Below, piece after piece: positions 16,718-24,749 of a stretch of 64,000 nucleotides of DNA; position 1 is the first letter of the stretch; each line of letters opens with the position of its first letter. The position numbers were made by a program, and so were the translations under genes. A model generated the notes under the pieces. It was not told where the DNA came from. It saw nothing but the letters and a program-made list of their open reading frames with translations, and searched no databases. Origin of the DNA: an uncultured Lachnoclostridium sp. (GTDB taxonomy: Bacteria > Bacillota > Clostridia > Lachnospirales > Lachnospiraceae); contig CAMMSL010000003.1 in NCBI GenBank assembly GCA_946499505.1, positions 62,001 to 126,000 on the forward strand, given 5' to 3'.

Positions 16718-18699
16718 TGAGAAACCAGCGGCAGGAGATTCTCGGCAGAAATTTTCGGCTGGGGATATCTGAGGCAGAGCAAGGAATATCGGGAGAGATA
16801 AGAATGGGAAGAAGGCAGTCAGGGATAAAAGTATATCAGGCTGAGAAGGAAGCGCATAAGAGAGACAGAGGAAGTCTGTCTCTTTTTGTTTTGCAGTCGG
16901 TGGTTTTGAGTGTCCTGATGGCTTTGTGGTGGAATGCTTTCCTGTCTGTATTCCGTCTGCCGGTTGACAAAGTGTGGCTGTACGGCATTACAGCAGCTGC
17001 GGTGATCCTGCTCGGGGCGTTGAACCGGAGATTCGGCGCGGCAGCCATGATCACCGGTATCGCCGGGGCTGCAGTGCTTCTCTGGTACAACAGGGATACG
17101 GTCATTCAGCTGTATGCGTGGATAGAGGAGAATTATGAAACACTGTTTTCTGTGCAGGCGGCAGGGGATTGGATGTTCAGCTATGTGGCCGTGCTGGTCA
17201 GTGTTCCGGTTCTGGAGATTTTGCTGTGGGTGCAACATACAGGAAAGGGAAAAGGGTTAGCAGGCTTGATCATCTGTGCACCGTTTATCGCCGCAGCCTG
17301 CGCAGGATGGTTCCAGACAGAACTGCCGTCATGGCTTCTGATCCTCGGCGCAGCGGCATACTTTGCCACTGCAACATCCGGGGCAGGTAGAACAGGAAAA
17401 GGACTCTTCATGTGGAAAAATGCCGTGTTTGCAGTGGCGGCGTGTGCGGTGCTGGTGATTCTGTCATGGCGGACAGGGATATTTCTGGATACAGGGAGAG
17501 AAACAGAAAGCAGCTTTTACTTCCGGATGAGAGGAATACTTACGGACGAAGTGGCCGGCAAAATGCAGGATCTGGCGGAGCAGCTGTCAGGAGAGGATGA
17601 GACGGAAACTGAGCCGGATCGGACAAAAGAAGTTACGGATGACGAGGATTCCGACGCTCTATTGGCTGAGGATTCGATGCAGAGCGATGAAAGGGAGGAA
17701 AATTCCGGGCCAGATAATCTGTTTCAAGATGAGTCTGAGCAGGAGAACACGGGCGGAACAGATATCTTTGCAGGTCCGTCTCCAGATTCACAGGAAGTTA
17801 CGGATCTGGGAAGCATTGCCCGTTTTGTCCCTTCGCCGGAAGGCACATTTTCTATCGAATTGGATAAGAAGCCGGAAAGCACTGTTTATTACCCGGAAAA
17901 CTGGGGAATCGGCTTTATTGACGATACATGGGAAATGACCGGTATGCAGACCAGCGTGTGGGATCCGGTGAGAGGCTGGTCCGGGGATCCCGGGGTTAAG
18001 CCGGAAGAATGTATGCCGTATCCGGATGAACTCGAAGACACACTGTCGGTTCTGTGCAGCGGCTGGGCTGATGGAACTATAGATGAGGTAAGCCGGGAAA
18101 TCAGCCGGGAGCTTCATCAGAGGGCCGTCTACGATACAGAGCCCGGTGCACCGCCGGCAGGAGAGGAATTTCTGCATTATTTTCTCTTCGAGAATCATAA
18201 GGGATTCTGTGTTCATTTTGCTTCGGCGGCAACTCTTATGTACCGGTACTGCGGATATCCTGCGCGGTACGCAGAAGGGTATGCCGTCCCTGCATCCGCA
18301 TTCCATGAGAATGAAAACGGGACATATGAAGCCCAAGTCACAGGAGACATGGGGCATGCATGGTGTCAGGTATATGATAAAGACACAGGCGGGTGGACGG
18401 ATATGGAACATACGCCATCCGCACCAAGGGACGCCGCCGGACAGCCGCCGGCAGCAAGTTCCGATTATAAAGAATCGATCGGAGAAAGGATAGTGCATGA
18501 CGTGCTGCCTGTCCTGATTCCTGGATGTCTTATATTTGTATTATGTATCATTCTTTTCTTCGCTCAGGCGGCCGTGCGGACGGCGAGGAGAGAACAGAGG
18601 TTCCGGGAGAAGAAAGGCGGAGAAGGTACGGGAAATGTATGCAGCTGTCATAAAGACGGCAAAGTTTCAGGGAGAAAGAATAAAAGAGCCTTTGAGTGA
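16717..18699 (+). CDS. Transglutaminase-like membrane protein
   Basis: 660 residues. About six N-terminal helices (50-250), an acidic low-complexity external loop (about 290-360), a transglutaminase-like cysteine-protease domain and a last helix near 605-625. The likely triad is Cys about 496 (GFCVHFASA), His about 547 (MGHAWCQVY) and Asp about 562 (WTDMEHTP), all present. The domain lies outside the membrane. The start is ATG at 16717, overlapping the DUF58 stop; a GTG at 16714 is also possible. The final ~27 residues (after RFREKK) are low-complexity and read like an out-of-frame tail; see the next feature. Confidence 0.9.
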   Translation: MRNQRQEILGRNFRLGISEAEQGISGEIRMGRRQSGIKVYQAEKEAHKRDRGSLSLFVLQSVVLSVLMALWWNAFLSVFRLPVDKVWLYGITAAAVILLGALNRRFGAAAMITGIAGAAVLLWYNRDTVIQLYAWIEENYETLFSVQAAGDWMFSYVAVLVSVPVLEILLWVQHTGKGKGLAGLIICAPFIAAACAGWFQTELPSWLLILGAAAYFATATSGAGRTGKGLFMWKNAVFAVAACAVLVILSWRTGIFLDTGRETESSFYFRMRGILTDEVAGKMQDLAEQLSGEDETETEPDRTKEVTDDEDSDALLAEDSMQSDEREENSGPDNLFQDESEQENTGGTDIFAGPSPDSQEVTDLGSIARFVPSPEGTFSIELDKKPESTVYYPENWGIGFIDDTWEMTGMQTSVWDPVRGWSGDPGVKPEECMPYPDELEDTLSVLCSGWADGTIDEVSREISRELHQRAVYDTEPGAPPAGEEFLHYFLFENHKGFCVHFASAATLMYRYCGYPARYAEGYAVPASAFHENENGTYEAQVTGDMGHAWCQVYDKDTGGWTDMEHTPSAPRDAAGQPPAASSDYKESIGERIVHDVLPVLIPGCLIFVLCIILFFAQAAVRTARREQRFREKKGGEGTGNVCSCHKDGKVSGRKNKRAFE

Positions 18700-18919
18700 G
18701 GAGCTTACAGAGCATCTGTATGAGCTGTATCCCGAACTGGGAGAAAAAGAGTGGCAATGGATGTACGCATGTGTAATGAGAAGTCTGTTTTATCATCTGG
18801 ATGACGAAAAGAATGACTGGATGAAAATGCGCGGACTTTATAAGCAGTTCAGAAAAGCGGCGATGGAGCGGATGAGCCGGGGGCAGAGATGGCGTTACAG
18901 ATATGTGCGCTGTTTATAA
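18635..18919 (+). CDS. Short ORF: separate small protein or frameshifted tail of the transglutaminase
   Basis: 94 residues if begun at ATG 18635, which has a purine-rich AGGCGGAGAAGG upstream. The product (MYAAVIKTAKFQGERI, EELTEHLYELYPELGEKE, then a basic end) is helical and soluble, and resembles the cytoplasmic tail that often follows the last helix of such transglutaminase proteins. The frame is +1 relative to the upstream gene and stays open back to 18536. One base removed near 18612-18617 would fuse it to RFREKK. Real overlapping gene, natural frameshift and sequencing error all remain possible. A strong terminator follows at once. Confidence 0.6.
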   Translation: MYAAVIKTAKFQGERIKEPLSEELTEHLYELYPELGEKEWQWMYACVMRSLFYHLDDEKNDWMKMRGLYKQFRKAAMERMSRGQRWRYRYVRCL

Positions 18920-18920
18920 A

Positions 18921-18975
18921 AAACGGTAAGGGGGACGTAGTAAAACCGAGTTTTACTACGTCCCCCTTACCGTTT
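18921..18975. terminator. Perfect 25-bp bidirectional terminator hairpin
   Basis: A fully complementary 25-bp inverted repeat (AAACGGTAAGGGGGACGTAG... and its inverse) around the loop CCGAG. It lies two bases after the short ORF and ten bases before the end of convergent hydG, and serves both strands. Confidence 0.9.
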
Positions 18976-18984
18976 ACGGTTAAA

Positions 18985-20406
18985 TCAGAACCGGAAATCT
19001 CTTCTGTTGTCCTGTTCGATCAGTCTCAGATTTTCAAGTACAACAGCCCGTGCCTTTTCATTCGGCACGTTGAGCACTTCTTTCTCGATCAGTTTGTCAC
19101 CGATGGCTTTTGTCTCAGGTGACGCGTAATCCATCAGGTACTCTTTGAGCGTCATAAGCGCATTCGGATGGCAGCAGTTCTGGATCTGGCCGCTCTTGCA
19201 CAGTGACATGAAACGGTCGCCGGTGCGTCCCTCGCGGTAGCATGCGGTGCAGAAGCTGGGGATATAGCCCATCTCCATGAGCCAGCGGACGACTTCATCC
19301 AATGTACGGTTGTCACTGACGTCAAACTGTTCGGACTTCTCATCTTCCGGCTCCGGCTCATAGTAGCCGCCCACGCTCGTTCTGGAAGCTCCGCTGATCT
19401 GGGAGATACCAAGGTGAAGGACACGCTCTCTTGTCTTCTGGCTTTCTCTGGTGGAGATGATCATGCCGGTATATGGAACTGCGATGCGGATGCAGGCAAC
19501 GATCTTGGCAAATGTGTCGTCGTCGATGCCGTTGTCGAAATCATCCGGATTGATGTCGTCGGCGTGTTTCAGTCTCGGCACGCTGATCGTGTGCGGGCCT
19601 ACGCCGAATGCTGCTTCCAGATGCTCTGCGTGCATCAGGAGTCCTGCAAATTCATAGCGGTATTTGTCCAGCCCGAAGAGAACACCTAGTCCTACATCAT
19701 CGATGCCGCCCTCCATGGCGCGGTCCATGGCCTCTGTATGGTAGTTGTAATCATGCTTCGGTCCTGTCGGATGAAGCTCCAGATAACTCTCCTTGTGATA
19801 AGTCTCCTGGAACAGGATGTAGGTACCAATCCCGGCTTCCTTGAGGAGACGGTAATTGTCAACAGTGGTCGCCGCAATGTTGATATTTACACGTCGGATA
19901 GCTCCGTTTTTGTGCTTGATGCTGTAGACTGTCTCGATAGATTTCAGATAGTAGTCCATCGTATTTCTTACCGGATCCTCGCCGGCCTCAAGGGCGAGAC
20001 GCTTGTGGCCCATGTCCTGAAGAGCGATAACTTCTCTTCTGATATCCTCCTGTGAGAGCTGTTTTCTCGGGATATGTTTGTTCTTTGCATGGTACGGGCA
20101 GTAGGTACAGCCGTTGATGCAGTAGTTGGACAGGTACAGGGGCGCGAACATAACGATGCGATTGCCGTAGAAGTCCTTTTTGATCTGTTCTGCCAGCTTG
20201 TAGATCTCCTGATTTTTCTCTTCGATAGGACAGGCGAGAAGTACGGATGCTTCCCTGTGTGAGAGCCCCTTTCTCTTTTTCGCTTTCTCGATGATGGAAT
20301 CAATGAGCTCGACATTTTCTTTGTTCTCGTCTGCGTAGGCGAGGGTCTCGAGGATTTCCTCGTGGTTGATAAAATCATCTGCACATTTTGAATTTACGTC
20401 ATACAT
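18985..20406 (-). CDS. hydG: [FeFe] hydrogenase maturase HydG
   Basis: Radical SAM tyrosine lyase that makes the CO and CN ligands of the hydrogenase H-cluster. The SAM-cluster motif is CINGCTYC (C-x3-C-x2-C), and the C-terminus has the auxiliary-cluster motif CTAC...NCC with C-x2-C-x22-C spacing, both intact. The length of 473 residues is standard. It starts 28 bases after hydE in the same direction, with AAGGAGG before its ATG. hydF and the hydrogenase genes are not in the window. Confidence 0.97.
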   Translation of the reverse strand: MYDVNSKCADDFINHEEILETLAYADENKENVELIDSIIEKAKKRKGLSHREASVLLACPIEEKNQEIYKLAEQIKKDFYGNRIVMFAPLYLSNYCINGCTYCPYHAKNKHIPRKQLSQEDIRREVIALQDMGHKRLALEAGEDPVRNTMDYYLKSIETVYSIKHKNGAIRRVNINIAATTVDNYRLLKEAGIGTYILFQETYHKESYLELHPTGPKHDYNYHTEAMDRAMEGGIDDVGLGVLFGLDKYRYEFAGLLMHAEHLEAAFGVGPHTISVPRLKHADDINPDDFDNGIDDDTFAKIVACIRIAVPYTGMIISTRESQKTRERVLHLGISQISGASRTSVGGYYEPEPEDEKSEQFDVSDNRTLDEVVRWLMEMGYIPSFCTACYREGRTGDRFMSLCKSGQIQNCCHPNALMTLKEYLMDYASPETKAIGDKLIEKEVLNVPNEKARAVVLENLRLIEQDNRRDFRF

Positions 20407-20434
20407 TGTATTGTCCTCCTTTTGTAAAAGTTGT

Positions 20435-21502
20435 TCATATGTTTAGTGAGTCGCCGCGGCTGACCGTGATATGGTAACCGATCTTTTCCATTCGTTCCCT
20501 GAGATGATTCAGGCTTTCCGCGGCCTCGTCGCCGGTACAGAGTTTGTTGTCGTACAGCAGGTATTTCTTCCTGACCTGTGCCGGAGAGAGGTTCGGCATG
20601 ATAACATTGGCTCCGGCGAGGATGCCTTTTTCCCTGCCGTCTTCTGCGATCGTTCCGAGGGCTGTCGTAGCCGGGAGCAGTACGCGGGGCAGCAAAAGCC
20701 GTATCAGGCCCAGCATATAGACAGTCAGTTCTGCGGTGCCGCCGGGCATCCGGGCAAAGGGTGTTTCGTGATGGGGGATAAACGGCCCGATCCCGACCAT
20801 CTGGGGATTCAGTTTCGCGAGAAACAGCATATCATCCGCAAGATTTTCCGGTGTCTGATATGGAGAACCTACCATGAATCCTGTTCCAACCTGATAGCCG
20901 ATCTTTTTCAGATTCCACAGGCACTGCTTCCGGTGCGAGGCAGACAGCTGAGGCGGATGGAGCCTGCCGTAATGCTTCTCGTCGTATGTCTCATGGCGGA
21001 GCAGATAACGGTCTGCCCCGGCGTCGTAAAGCCTTTTGTAGCTGTCATAAGAACGCTCTCCAACAGAAAGAGTGATGGCACAGTCGGGGAACTGTGCGCG
21101 GATCGAAGAGACGATATCGCAGAGCCTTTCATCGGTAAACCATCCGTCTTCGCCGCCCTGAAGGACAAATGTCCGGAATCCGAGGCGGTATCCTTCCTCG
21201 CAGCAGGTGAGGATATCTTCTTTGGAGAGGCGGTAGCGCAGGGCGTTTGCATTGCTCTTGCGGATGCCGCAGTAATAGCAGTCGTTGCGGCAGTAGTTCG
21301 TGAACTCGATAAGTCCCCGGATATAGATGTCATGTCCGTAATGATGAATGCGGACTGCCCGCGCCAGCTCAAAGAGATGTTCAGCGGCGGCAGGAGTGCG
21401 TTCCCGTATGATCGTGACCCATTCGCTGCGCTTAAGCTTCCGCGTCAGGCAGAGCTTGTCGATCAGCGCGGTTACTTTCTGTTCTCTGTCATTGGGCGTC
21501 AT
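20435..21502 (-). CDS. hydE: [FeFe] hydrogenase maturase HydE
   Basis: Radical SAM enzyme of H-cluster assembly, acting on the iron/sulfur precursor that leads to the azadithiolate bridge. FTNYCRNDCYYCGIR carries the C-x3-C-x2-C motif, followed by the GFRTFVLQGGEDG segment typical of HydE. 355 residues, normal. The start overlaps the stop of the upstream regulator (ATGA), so the three hyd genes are one operon. The C-terminal region lacks extra cysteines for a second cluster, as in many HydE proteins. Confidence 0.96.
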   Translation of the reverse strand: MTPNDREQKVTALIDKLCLTRKLKRSEWVTIIRERTPAAAEHLFELARAVRIHHYGHDIYIRGLIEFTNYCRNDCYYCGIRKSNANALRYRLSKEDILTCCEEGYRLGFRTFVLQGGEDGWFTDERLCDIVSSIRAQFPDCAITLSVGERSYDSYKRLYDAGADRYLLRHETYDEKHYGRLHPPQLSASHRKQCLWNLKKIGYQVGTGFMVGSPYQTPENLADDMLFLAKLNPQMVGIGPFIPHHETPFARMPGGTAELTVYMLGLIRLLLPRVLLPATTALGTIAEDGREKGILAGANVIMPNLSPAQVRKKYLLYDNKLCTGDEAAESLNHLRERMEKIGYHITVSRGDSLNI

Positions 21503-21747
21503 ATGTTTTTCCCGTAGATTGTTTTCGTGCTCACGCCGGGCAGCATCCCCAGTTTGCCGGAGAGAGCGCTGATGATATTGTTGGGGGCGTCCATCGCCAC
21601 ACTGATGACGTGGATGCCTTTTTCCCTGTAAGGAATCCCCATTCTGCCAATCACATATTCCCCGTATTCGGTCAGCAGATGGTTGAGTTCATCGACAGAT
21701 TTCCTTGACTCAAGGATGATGCCGATGAGAGCGATTCTTGTCTCCAT
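21499..21747 (-). CDS. TM1266-family putative iron-only hydrogenase regulator
   Basis: 82 residues in an ACT-like/NikR-C-like fold: METRIALIGIILESR, a central EYGEYVIGRMGIPY and ISVAMDAPNNIISALSGKLG. This family is repeatedly found beside hydE/hydG and is annotated as a hydrogenase-system regulator; the ligand is not established. The start at 21747 is chosen because AAGGAGG sits six bases upstream; a longer frame to 21789 lacks a site. It lies downstream of the leader RNA. Confidence 0.9.
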   Translation of the reverse strand: METRIALIGIILESRKSVDELNHLLTEYGEYVIGRMGIPYREKGIHVISVAMDAPNNIISALSGKLGMLPGVSTKTIYGKNI

Positions 21748-21811
21748 AGAAACCTCCTTAGAAGACTGCACTGTGCAGCCTGTGAGCAAAACATCCTGCC
21801 GGCGCGGAAAT

Positions 21812-21950
21812 AAAAAAAGCGCCGTAAAGGCGCCTGAATATACGAAAAACAGGGACCTCCTCCGGAAAAGAGGAAATCCTTAAAGAATTCAGTATTGCGC
21901 GCCTTATTGCTCAGGTCGTGAGAACGGCCTTTACAGTCAGAACGTATGTC
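21812..21950 (-). ncRNA. Structured leader RNA of the hyd operon with terminator/antiterminator (candidate riboswitch)
   Basis: Read on the minus strand, GTAAAGGC (21927-21934) can pair with GCCTTTAC (21824-21831). That 3' strand also lies within a terminator, GCGCC-TTTAC-GGCGC followed by seven T (21833-21812), so the two folds exclude each other. Between them, CUCA/UGAG makes a small hairpin, CUGAAU (21887-21892) pairs with AUUCAG (21834-21839), and a GGA..CCUC/GAGGAGGUCC arm fills the middle. The terminator ends about 65 bases before the first hyd gene. Ligand unknown. Besides this RNA and its promoter, the 390-bp gap 21748-22137 shows only the upstream region of the GH2 gene. Confidence 0.6.
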
Positions 21951-21957
21951 TTAACAG

Positions 21958-21986
21958 AGTATACCATGGCGGAACAGATTATACAA
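21958..21986 (-). promoter_or_regulatory. Promoter for the hyd leader and operon
   Basis: On the minus strand TTGTAT, a 17-bp spacer and TATACT precede the leader RNA, placing the transcript start near 21950. Confidence 0.65.
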
Positions 21987-22137
21987 GAAGCAGTTCACAG
22001 TGACAGCCCACGGCATTACATGGACGGATTACGTTTTTCGCAGTTCTCCCGGCGGAAAAGATGGTATGATAACGTCAGTATATCAGGGACGGAAGAGTGC
22101 TCTGGCGTGAGAATAGAAAGGAGAAAGCGGAAAAAGT

Positions 22138-24597
22138 ATGAAGAAACTGGATTTTAACAGAGGCTGGACTTACAGACGGATTCAGGAAGAAGGACCGGGA
22201 CAGGAGATACGGCTCCCCCACGATGCCATGATATCGGAGAAGAGGACGCAGGACAGTGCCGGAGGTATCAATACAGGCTGGTTTGAGGGTTACGACTATG
22301 TCTACGAGAAGGAATTCGATGTACCAAAGGAAGAGGAGGGGCGTTACGTCAGCTTTGAGTTTGAAGGCGTGTACCACAATGCCGAGATCTGGCTGAACGG
22401 GAACAGGGCGGCATTCCGCCCGTACGGGTATTCGGATTTCTTTGTGGATGCGTCAAAATATCTGAAATATGGAGAAAAGAACCAGATACGTGTCATTGCA
22501 CGCAATGCAGACCAGCCCAACAGCCGATGGTATTCGGGGGCGGGAATCTACCGCCCGGTGTGGTTGTATACGGCGTCGGCAGGACATATTCTGCAGAATG
22601 GCATCCGTGTCAGGACGATCAGTACAGAGCCGGCAGTGATCGAAGCTGAGATCAGGACGACATGTGCGGGGGCGCTGGATATCGGAATCCGCGCAGCGGA
22701 AGAGACAGAAGATTTTGCTGCGGAAGCGCATGAACATACGGATGGATCAGCCACAGTCCGGGTGACGGTCCCTGACGCACGCCTGTGGAGCGTGGATACC
22801 CCTTATCTGTACCGGATGCAGGTGAAGTTTACAGCGGATACAGATGAACCGGAAACAGGCGGTTCTGGAGAAGCAGATGTACGCGAGATCACATTCGGCA
22901 TCCGCCTCGTCGGCTGGGATACGGAGAAAGGCTTTTCCATCAACGGGGAAAGAGTGATCCTGCGCGGCGCATGCATTCACCACGATAACGGCGTTCTGGG
23001 AGCCTGCTGTTATCCGGAGGCGGAGGAGCGTAAAGTGCGGATCCTGAAGGAGAACGGATATAATGCCATCCGCTCCGCCCATAATCCGTGCTCGAAAGCA
23101 ATGCTGGAGGCATGCGACCGTCTTGGGATGCTGGTGATGGATGAGTTTGTAGATGTGTGGTATATCCACAAGACAGAGTACGATTATGTGAATTATTTTA
23201 ATGACTGGTGGAAACAGGATCTCAAGGATATGGTGAGGAAAGACTTTAACCATCCGTGCGTTGTTATGTACTCTACGGGAAATGAAGTGTCCGAGACAGC
23301 ACAGCCGAAAGGAATCAGGCTTACAAAGCAGATGACAGATTATCTCCATCATCTGGATGAGACCAGACCGGTGACCTGCGGCATCAATATTTTCTTCAAT
23401 TTCTTAAGTTCCATAGGTTTCGGCGTCTACAGTGACAAGAAGGCGAAAAAAGAAGTGGAAAAAGCGGAGAAAAATAAATCAGGCGGTAAAAATCCCAAGA
23501 AGAAAAAAGCGGTGGGCAGCCAGTTCTTCAATGATCTGGCGGGAATGCTGGGAAGCGGTTTTATGAAGACCGGAGCCACATTCTACGGCTGTGACGTGAA
23601 GACGAGGGATGCTTTTGCCAATATGGATATCGCCGGATATAACTACGGGATCAAGCGGTATCTCCATGATCTGAAGAAATATCCGGACAGGCTGATACTC
23701 GGAAGCGAGACGTTCTGCTCAGATGCCTACACATTCTGGGAGATGGCAAAGAAGAACCCGAGGATCATAGGAGATTTTGTGTGGGCCGGCATGGATTATC
23801 TGGGGGAAGTAGGCGTCGGCTCATGGGAGTACAGCGATTATGCACCTGACTTTTCCCACGGGCCGGGATGGATCACTGCGGGAAGCGGAAGGATCGACCT
23901 GACGGGAAAGCCTCTTGCGGAAGCGGGATACACGAGAACTGCATTTGAACTGGAGAAAAAGCCGGTTATCGCCGTGCGTCCGGTAAATCATACAGATGAG
24001 AAGCACTCTCCGTCAGCGTGGAAGATGACCAATGCACAGGAGTCATGGTCATGGGCCGGCTGTGAGGGGAAGAAAGCGTATGTGGAAGTCTATGCCCGCG
24101 CTGCGAAGATCGCTCTCTTTTTAAACGGCAGACTGCTCGCAGAGAAAGAGCTGAAAGACAGATGCGATGTAATGTTTACGGTAGAATATATGCCGGGCAG
24201 GCTGGAAGCGGTATCATATGATGCGGCTGGCAGAGAGATTGCAAGAAATGCGCTGGAGACAGCGGATGAGGAGACGATCCTTCGGGCGGTTCCGGAACAA
24301 AAAACAGTGAGGCCGGACGGGCTGTGCTTTGTACGGCTGCAGTATACAGACAAGGCGGGTACGGTAAAGCCGCTCGAGAGAGGAATGCTTCACGTGACTG
24401 TAACGAACGGGGAACTTCTGGGACTTGGAAACGGATGCCCCTACAATGAGACAGGTTACTGTGAGAATTATACGGACACGTATTTCGGGGAAGCACTTGC
24501 AGTGGTGAGAGCGTCGGAAGATGCCGGAATAAAGCCTGTTGTGATCGAAGTAACCGATGGAAAAAGAAGCGGTCTTGCAGAGATTGAGACAGAATAG
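22138..24597 (+). CDS. GH2 family glycoside hydrolase (beta-galactosidase-like)
   Basis: 819 residues. Domains in order: GH2 sugar-binding (about 1-150; FNRGWTYRR, GWFEGYDYVYEKEF), immunoglobulin-like, TIM barrel (about 270-600), then beta-sandwich domains including a DUF4982-like one. Catalytic residues are visible: acid/base Glu about 383 in STGNEVSE and nucleophile Glu about 524 in LGSETFC. A lysine-rich insert (about 434-459) inside the barrel is unusual. No signal peptide, so cytoplasmic. The substrate could be a galactoside or related sugar. First gene of the glycosidase locus, divergent from the hyd leader. Confidence 0.92.
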   Translation: MKKLDFNRGWTYRRIQEEGPGQEIRLPHDAMISEKRTQDSAGGINTGWFEGYDYVYEKEFDVPKEEEGRYVSFEFEGVYHNAEIWLNGNRAAFRPYGYSDFFVDASKYLKYGEKNQIRVIARNADQPNSRWYSGAGIYRPVWLYTASAGHILQNGIRVRTISTEPAVIEAEIRTTCAGALDIGIRAAEETEDFAAEAHEHTDGSATVRVTVPDARLWSVDTPYLYRMQVKFTADTDEPETGGSGEADVREITFGIRLVGWDTEKGFSINGERVILRGACIHHDNGVLGACCYPEAEERKVRILKENGYNAIRSAHNPCSKAMLEACDRLGMLVMDEFVDVWYIHKTEYDYVNYFNDWWKQDLKDMVRKDFNHPCVVMYSTGNEVSETAQPKGIRLTKQMTDYLHHLDETRPVTCGINIFFNFLSSIGFGVYSDKKAKKEVEKAEKNKSGGKNPKKKKAVGSQFFNDLAGMLGSGFMKTGATFYGCDVKTRDAFANMDIAGYNYGIKRYLHDLKKYPDRLILGSETFCSDAYTFWEMAKKNPRIIGDFVWAGMDYLGEVGVGSWEYSDYAPDFSHGPGWITAGSGRIDLTGKPLAEAGYTRTAFELEKKPVIAVRPVNHTDEKHSPSAWKMTNAQESWSWAGCEGKKAYVEVYARAAKIALFLNGRLLAEKELKDRCDVMFTVEYMPGRLEAVSYDAAGREIARNALETADEETILRAVPEQKTVRPDGLCFVRLQYTDKAGTVKPLERGMLHVTVTNGELLGLGNGCPYNETGYCENYTDTYFGEALAVVRASEDAGIKPVVIEVTDGKRSGLAEIETE

Positions 24598-24749
24598 CCG
24601 GAACAGGAAGTTGCATTATGGTATATACAAAACAAATTACGTCAAAAGAATGACCATTCACGTGCTTCCTGATCCGATGTATAAACAGCATGATATTATA
24701 ACAATAGTGAAAGGACTCCCGGAGGAAAACGGGAGAGGAGGAAAGAGTA

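Noticed and set aside
20471..21517. 348-residue open frame on the plus strand
   Set aside because: Runs opposite hydE and the end of the TM1266 gene; no recognisable motif.
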